DNA from: Leptospira sp. GIMC2001
GTDB lineage: Bacteria; Spirochaetota; Leptospiria; Leptospirales; Leptospiraceae
Assembly (NCBI RefSeq): GCF_028462125.1
Contig: NZ_CP115468.1
Location: 3,775,559 to 3,839,558, forward strand
Reading direction: 5' to 3'
DNA length: 64,000 bases
Positions 63,801 through 64,000 of this stretch are shown here, in pieces. The notes below the pieces were generated by a model. That model worked only from the letters and a program-made list of their open reading frames with translations, did no database searches and had not been told where the DNA came from. The position numbers and the translations under genes are program-made. Numbering within the stretch: position 1 is the stretch's first letter; every line of letters begins with the position of its first letter.

Positions 63801-64000
63801 TTACTCTCCTAATGAAAAAATTTTGACCTTCTGACTTTTCCCTCTGATTTCGGTAGAACCCAGTTCCAACAAATTGTATGAACTGTCTAAATGACTCGCA
63901 ACTTCTTCGGATATTAGAATATCGACACTCTTTTCTTTTGTCAATGATTCCAATCGCGATGCAACATTTACTGCGTCACCGATTACAGTATATTCCATCT
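63801..64000 (-). CDS. Adenylate/guanylate cyclase (class III), C-terminal part, cut by the window edge
   Basis: The visible 66 codons contain the end of a class III cyclase catalytic domain (VIGDAVNVASRLESL, where the Asn/Arg pair helps stabilise the transition state) and a short tail. The gene continues beyond 64000, so its N-terminal sensor and type are unknown. It is followed after three bases by the SpoIIE phosphatase gene. Confidence 0.9.
   Translation of the reverse strand, partial: MEYTVIGDAVNVASRLESLTKEKSVDILISEEVASHLDSSYNLLELGSTEIRGKSQKVKIFSLGE

Noticed and set aside
1..64000. CRISPR arrays, rRNA genes, phage or integrase genes
   Set aside because: None seen: no regularly spaced short repeats, no rRNA-like sequence and no recombinase-type proteins in the window.

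Overview
The window looks like chromosomal DNA of a spirochaete of the family Leptospiraceae (Leptospira or a close, probably free-living, relative). The evidence is the low GC content (estimated by eye at about 35-37%), many lipoproteins with relaxed spirochaetal lipoboxes, six-helix chemotaxis receptors, a Leptospira-style mixture of signalling genes, and a tRNA gene with no encoded CCA. No phage, insertion sequence or CRISPR array was seen.

Layout. 1-8.3 kb: HtrA/DegQ protease, two tandem paralogous chemotaxis receptors, a DJ-1/PfpI protein, a STAS anti-sigma-factor antagonist, a PII nitrogen regulator behind a sigma-54-type promoter, and a methylcrotonyl-CoA carboxylase-type carboxyltransferase. 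8.3-13.5 kb: an alpha/beta hydrolase with an altered nucleophile elbow and a tight glmM-glmS-glmU-like set that would make UDP-GlcNAc, downstream of tRNA-Val and rpsT. 14.2-18.1 kb: four uncharacterised genes ending in a degenerate thiolase fused to a DUF35-type OB fold. 18.1-22.8 kb: hemerythrin, CutA, a DUF1801-like protein, and thrC followed by a GHKL-ATPase-like protein and a tail-anchored protein. 22.8-30.2 kb: lepB, a PASTA-bearing PBP and a DUF115 protein in one operon, then an LpxR-like outer-membrane deacylase with a large insertion. 30.3-39.9 kb: GH1 glucosidase, TerC, methyltransferases, FAD oxidoreductase, a COG0523 metallochaperone with a palindromic operator candidate, and a third receptor.

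40-49.4 kb is the most unusual part. Two paralogous beta-barrel protein genes (about 60-65% identical by eye) are each preceded by the same 406-bp non-coding block. The two copies, at 42659-43064 and 48500-48905, differ at only four positions that I can see. Each block holds two terminators for the upstream operon and a promoter whose predicted start coincides with the end of the repeat. A ROK regulator and a GH106 alpha-L-rhamnosidase lie between the copies. This looks like a duplicated, homogenised operon boundary.

51.2-60.3 kb: a five-gene same-strand operon of circularly permuted ATP-grasp, alpha-E (DUF403), transglutaminase and DUF2126 modules, a predicted but poorly understood peptide-forming/peptide-cleaving system. 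60.6-64 kb: small lipoproteins and secreted proteins, a GAF-SpoIIE phosphatase, and the end of a class III adenylate/guanylate cyclase that runs off the window.

No searches could be run. Family calls are by motif recognition, and identity figures are by eye.
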